This document shows, in pieces, positions 60,012 to 64,000 of a stretch of 64,000 bases of DNA. Each line of letters starts with the position of its first letter. The stretch's first letter is position 1. The DNA comes from PALSA-612 sp963773055 (GTDB lineage: Bacteria > Actinomycetota > Thermoleophilia > Gaiellales > Gaiellaceae): the NCBI GenBank assembly GCA_963773055.1, contig CAVYZL010000006.1:868001-932000 (forward strand), given 5' to 3'. The notes below the pieces were generated by a model that was given only the letters and a program-made list of their open reading frames with translations, made no database searches and was not told the origin of the DNA. A program made the translations under genes and the position numbers.

Positions 60012-60764
60012 CTAGATGATGATCGGGACCGTGCCGCCGTCGGCGCTCCAGGCGGCGCCCGTGACATAGCTCGCGCGAGATGAGCAGAGGAAGACGATCA
60101 CGGCCGCGATCTCCTCCGGCTCCGCGAGGCGTCCGAGGGGCCGGCCGGCGCCGACCTTTGCGAGCACCTCGTCCCGGTCTCCCTGCTGGTCGGCGAGGCC
60201 ACCTTCACCGAGCCAAGCGTCGGTCGCCGTAGGCCCGGGAGCCACGGCATTGCAACGGATCCCGTCCTTCGCGTACATGTCGGCGACGAACCGCGACAGA
60301 GAGAGGACGGCCGCCTTCGTGACCGAGTAGTGGGGCATGCCGAGCGAGGGCCGCTTGCCCGCTGTCGAGGAGACGTTGACGATCGCCGCGCTGCCCGAGT
60401 CCCGGAGGGACGGCAGCGCCGCCCGGATGGCCCGCACGAGACTCATCAGGTTGAGCTGCCAGTAGGCGTCCCATTCCTCGTCGGTGATGTCTTCGAAGCG
60501 CGCGTGGTGGGCGATGCCCGCGTTGTTGACGAGGACGTCGAGGCCGCCGAGGGCGCGGACGGCATCCTCGACCGTGCGCTCCGGCTCCCCCGGTTGCGAC
60601 AGGTCGCACTCGATGTGCAGGCTCTCGCCGACCCCGGGGGCCTCGCTTCGCCCGCATGTGACGACCCGCGCGCCTTCGGCAACGAGCTGTCTTGCCACCT
60701 CCAGCCCGATCCCCCGCGTCGACCCGGTGACGAGACAGGCGCGGTCGGCGAGGTCCAGCTCCAC
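60012..60764 (-). CDS. Short-chain dehydrogenase/reductase (SDR) family protein
   Basis: A 250-residue classical SDR. Cofactor motif ACLVTGSTRGIGLEVARQLV (about residues 9-28), structural LDVLVNNAGIAHHA (about 76-89), catalytic Ser in AAIVNVSSTAGKRPSLG and YxxxK in MPHYSVTKAAVLSLSRF (about 145-161), and the C-terminal GAAWSADGGT. FabG-like proteins reduce keto groups with NAD(P)H; the substrate is unknown. The GTG at 60762-60764 is 7 nt after TACGCT, which overlaps the -10 of the divergent phosphatase gene. Confidence 0.92.
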   Translation of the reverse strand: MELDLADRACLVTGSTRGIGLEVARQLVAEGARVVTCGRSEAPGVGESLHIECDLSQPGEPERTVEDAVRALGGLDVLVNNAGIAHHARFEDITDEEWDAYWQLNLMSLVRAIRAALPSLRDSGSAAIVNVSSTAGKRPSLGMPHYSVTKAAVLSLSRFVADMYAKDGIRCNAVAPGPTATDAWLGEGGLADQQGDRDEVLAKVGAGRPLGRLAEPEEIAAVIVFLCSSRASYVTGAAWSADGGTVPIII

Positions 60765-60770
60765 GACGGC

Positions 60771-60777
60771 TAGCGTA
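60771..60777. promoter_or_regulatory. Overlapping bidirectional -10 elements of the SDR and phosphatase genes
   Basis: TAGCGTA contains TAGCGT on the plus strand (60771-60776) and TACGCT on the minus strand (60772-60777). Each lies exactly 7 nt from its GTG start (60784 plus, 60764 minus). Only 19 bp separate the two genes, so one near-symmetric site must serve both. Confidence 0.65.
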
Positions 60778-60783
60778 CCCCGC

Positions 60784-61315
60784 GTGACAACGCTTATTCT
60801 CGCCCGCCACGGAGAGACCGACTGGAATCGCAACGGCATCTGGCAGGGACACGGCGATCCTCCGCTGAACGCCCTCGGCCGCGAGCAGGCGGCCGCCCTC
60901 GCCGAGCGGCTTCGGGGCTCCGCCCTGCAGCGCCATCTACTCGAGCGACCTCAAGCGCGCCAGCGAGACGGCGGAGTTCGTGTCGCGCGCCACCGGACTC
61001 GCCGTCACGCGGCACGCCGGGCTTCGCGAGGTCGACGTCGGCTCGTGGACTGGGCTCACGCTCGCGGAGATCGCCGAGCGCTTCCCGGGCATGGAGCATC
61101 ACGACGGAGAGCCGCACGAGACGTTCGATGCGCGCGTGCTCGCGACGTTGACCGAGATTGCTTCCCGGCACGCCGCTGAGCGGGTCATCGTCGTCACGCA
61201 CGGCGGGGTCGTCCGTTCGCTGCAACGCGCGATGCTCGGCGAGCCTCTGCCGGTCCTCGAGAACGGCGGCACGTACGGCGTCCGCTACACCGGTCAGACG
61301 TTCGCCCAGGAGTAG
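60784..61315 (+). CDS. Histidine phosphatase (phosphoglycerate-mutase family), one frameshift as assembled
   Basis: The N-terminal RHG motif LILARHGETDWNRNGIWQGH (about residues 4-23) and DPPLNALGREQAAALAERL are in one frame. After about 60928 the continuation AIYSSDLKRASETAEFVSRA reads in another, then EVDVGSWTGLTLAEIAERFP and the second catalytic His in VIVVTHGGVVRSLQRAM. One extra base in CTGCAGCGCC explains the shift, and the corrected length is about 176 residues. Family members include GpmB, alpha-ribazole and other phosphatases; which one cannot be said. It is followed by a small gene 12 bp on. Confidence 0.85.
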
Positions 61316-61327
61316 ACTCAGCTCACG

Positions 61328-61576
61328 GTGGACGACTACACGAGCAAGTACAAGGGCGAGCAGGTCGAGGTCGCGCTCTTCGGCGGCGACTACCAGGAAG
61401 GCGTGCTCACGGCGTACTGCGCGATCGACGAGATCGCCCACGTCGAGCTCAACGGGCACATCCTGATCCCACTCCAGAACGTCGCTTCGCTGCACTGCTC
61501 GAGCCGGTGCGATGCCCCCGAGCCGGACTGGCCGCCCCGTGGCCTCGCCGAGGAGGAATCCGACGAGGAGTCCTAG
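61328..61576 (+). CDS. Small acidic protein of unknown function
   Basis: An 82-residue acidic protein starting at GTG 61328 (MDDYTSKYKGEQVEVALFGG). Short strands (VEVALFGGDYQEGVLTAYCA; HVELNGHILIPLQNVASLHC) suggest a small beta barrel, perhaps LSm/SH3-like. The tail is acidic. It lies between the phosphatase and HtpX genes (12 and 3 bp away), so it is part of one plus-strand unit. Family not recognised. Confidence 0.68.
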   Translation: MDDYTSKYKGEQVEVALFGGDYQEGVLTAYCAIDEIAHVELNGHILIPLQNVASLHCSSRCDAPEPDWPPRGLAEEESDEES

Positions 61577-61579
61577 GGC

Positions 61580-62425
61580 GTGACGGCCCTCTGGAACGTC
61601 GTCAAAGCCTGGCTCTTCCTCGCCGTCCCGTTCGCGGCGTTTTTGTTTCTCGGCTACGCGATCGCCGGCTACCGGCTTGCGGGGATCTTCGGGCTCGCCG
61701 TCCTCCTGCTCGGAATCAGCACGTACTGGATGGCCGACCGCGTCGTCCTCGGGATGGTCGGGGCACGCCCGCTGCGCGACGCGGAGAGCCCGCCCGTGCA
61801 CACGATGGTTGCTGATCTCGCGACACGTGCCGGCGTCGTGAAGCCAAGACTGTTCGTCATCGAGCACGGCCCGCCGCTCGCGTTCGTCGTCGGCCGCGGG
61901 ATCGCGTCATCGACCCTCGCGATGACGATGTCACTCGCCCTCTTGCCCGCCCCGGCGGAGACGGAGGCCGTGATCGCGCACGAGCTCGCGCACGTCCGCA
62001 ACCGCGACATCGTCGTCCAGACCCCCGTGGTCATGATCTCCGCGGCGCTCATCGACGCGAGCCGGCTCGGTGGCTGGCTCGAACGCCTTCTCCTCTACGT
62101 CCTCGGGCCGCTCGCGGCGGCCCTTCAGCACATCGTTCTCTCGCCGAAGCGCGAGTACGCTGCGGACCGCTTCGCCGCGGAGATCTGCGATACGCCGCAC
62201 GGGCTCGCCGATGCGCTGCTTCGCCTCGATCAGGCTGCTGAGCTCGTGGAGTTCCGCGCCAGCCCGGCTGCGGAACCCCTGTTCACGATCGACCCCTTCG
62301 AGGACAGCGGGCTCGCCACGATGTTTCGCTCGCACCCGCCGGTCGCCGAGCGCGTCCGTCGCCTGCGCGAGCTCGATCCCGGGCCAGAAACAGACGAGGC
62401 CGCCCTGGGGCGGCCTCGAGAATAA
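61580..62425 (+). CDS. htpX: M48 family metalloprotease, HtpX-like
   Basis: A 281-residue membrane protease for misfolded membrane proteins. Two N-terminal TM helices (LFLAVPFAAFLFLGYAIAGY; IFGLAVLLLGISTYWM) precede the zinc site AVIAHELAHVRNRDIVVQTP (about residues 130-149). The third ligand is in SPKREYAADRFAAEICD (about 188-204). The C-terminus is FRSHPPVAERVRRLRELD, typical of HtpX. The GTG start is 3 bp after the previous stop. Its last 10 codons contain the terminator of the opposite rRNA operon, and its stop ends 1 bp before the 5S gene. Confidence 0.92.
   Translation: MTALWNVVKAWLFLAVPFAAFLFLGYAIAGYRLAGIFGLAVLLLGISTYWMADRVVLGMVGARPLRDAESPPVHTMVADLATRAGVVKPRLFVIEHGPPLAFVVGRGIASSTLAMTMSLALLPAPAETEAVIAHELAHVRNRDIVVQTPVVMISAALIDASRLGGWLERLLLYVLGPLAAALQHIVLSPKREYAADRFAAEICDTPHGLADALLRLDQAAELVEFRASPAAEPLFTIDPFEDSGLATMFRSHPPVAERVRRLRELDPGPETDEAALGRPRE
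62385..62418 (-). terminator. Intrinsic terminator of the rRNA operon, inside the 3' end of htpX
   Basis: CGAGGCCGCC-CTGG-GGCGGCCTCG (62395-62418) is a perfect 10-bp GC stem with a 4-nt loop. On the minus strand it is followed by TCTGTTTCT, a U-rich stretch. It starts 9 nt after the 5S 3' end. The same DNA codes for the last residues of HtpX on the plus strand. Confidence 0.75.
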
Positions 62426-62426
62426 T

Positions 62427-62540
62427 CCGGCGGCGACCTACTCTCCCGGGGGCTTTCGCCCCGAGTACCATCGGCGCTGGCGGGCTTAACTGCTCTGTTC
62501 GGAATGGGAAGAGGTGTATCCCCGCCGCTATGACCACCGG
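62427..62540 (-). rRNA. rrf: 5S ribosomal RNA
   Basis: About 114 nt on the minus strand. The conserved loop C sequence CCGAACAGAGCAGTTAAGCC-like and GGGAGAGTAGGTCGCCGCCGG end are visible, and the two ends (CCGG...CCGG with GGCGG region) pair as helix I. Exact ends are estimated within a few bases. It lies 3' of 23S in the usual order. Confidence 0.93.
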
Positions 62541-62654
62541 AAGTTGTGAGAGCATCGGTGCCTGGTTTAACCTGGCTCCGATTCCGTTTCAACGCGCGTA
62601 ACTCGCGCACGCACACCCTCAAAACTCCATAGCAGCTCATCGGTGTTCAAAATC
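62541..62654 (-). other. 23S-5S internal transcribed spacer
   Basis: About 114 nt between the 23S and 5S genes with no tRNA or coding frame. It contains a small inverted repeat (CGCGCGTAACTCGCGC near 62593-62608) that may take part in rRNA processing. Nothing else stands out. Confidence 0.6.

Positions 62655-64000
<1,346 letters not shown>

Overview
The window is very GC-rich, dense in genes, and starts many genes with GTG or TTG. It carries WhiA, a gap-pgk glycolytic cluster, a PyrR-controlled pyrimidine operon, an actinobacterial-type SOS system and GC-rich rRNA genes. Together these suggest a chromosomal segment of an actinomycete. The mix of secreted glycosidases, BTAD-type regulator debris and TrkA-type channels fits the Thermoleophilia (Gaiellales/Solirubrobacterales side), but that placement is inference from style, not a search.

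Layout. 1-4.3 kb: start of pyrB, pyrR with an RNA-binding leader, a secreted protein, two methyltransferases and RNase Z, all on the minus strand. 4.3-4.6 kb: a small LysM membrane protein under two perfect LexA boxes, probably an SOS division inhibitor. 4.6-9.3 kb: a secreted glycosidase, a DgcN/DgcA-like pair, a flippase-like protein and tRNA-Arg. 9.3-13.3 kb: GNAT, CorA, small proteins, HIT protein, P-loop kinase, an integrase scrap beside tRNA-Gly. 13.3-19.6 kb: argS, two tandem RCK potassium-channel-like genes, an M48 protease, a phosphoesterase and an ECF sigma factor. 19.6-27.3 kb: a central-carbon cluster (gpmI, tpiA, glpX, fba, pgk, gap) with whiA and ogt. 27.3-37.6 kb: pruA, a lipoprotein, uvrC, a second glycosidase, hemQ, bcp, a Calx-beta/DUF11 secreted protein and an EEP nuclease. 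37.7-41.9 kb: a patatin plus membrane-protein pair followed by decayed BTAD, GNAT and integrase genes ending at tRNA-Leu, a likely eroded island. 42-50.6 kb: a subtilase, small proteins, a dehydrogenase, a truncated aminotransferase, a three-gene ABC exporter, a thioesterase and tRNA-Asn. 50.6-62.4 kb: thiE-thiS-thiG-dnaG, a giant cyclase/ATPase regulator, dgt-MFS, a truncated Ser/Thr kinase, SDR, phosphoglycerate-mutase-family protein and HtpX. 62.4-64 kb: 5S and the 3' part of 23S rRNA on the minus strand.

Two window-wide features matter. First, many genes have a TANNNT -10 element only 6-8 nt before the start codon, so leaderless transcripts look common; at two divergent pairs the opposing -10 elements overlap. 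Second, five otherwise intact conserved genes, including argS, are broken by single-base shifts (about seven in all). This looks more like residual consensus error than biology and should be checked before any is called a pseudogene.

The most interesting candidates are the LexA-controlled LysM gene, the overlapping bidirectional promoters, the PyrR-binding leader, the tandem channels lacking a canonical potassium filter, and the patatin/membrane-protein pair in the eroded island. No CRISPR array or complete transposon was seen.
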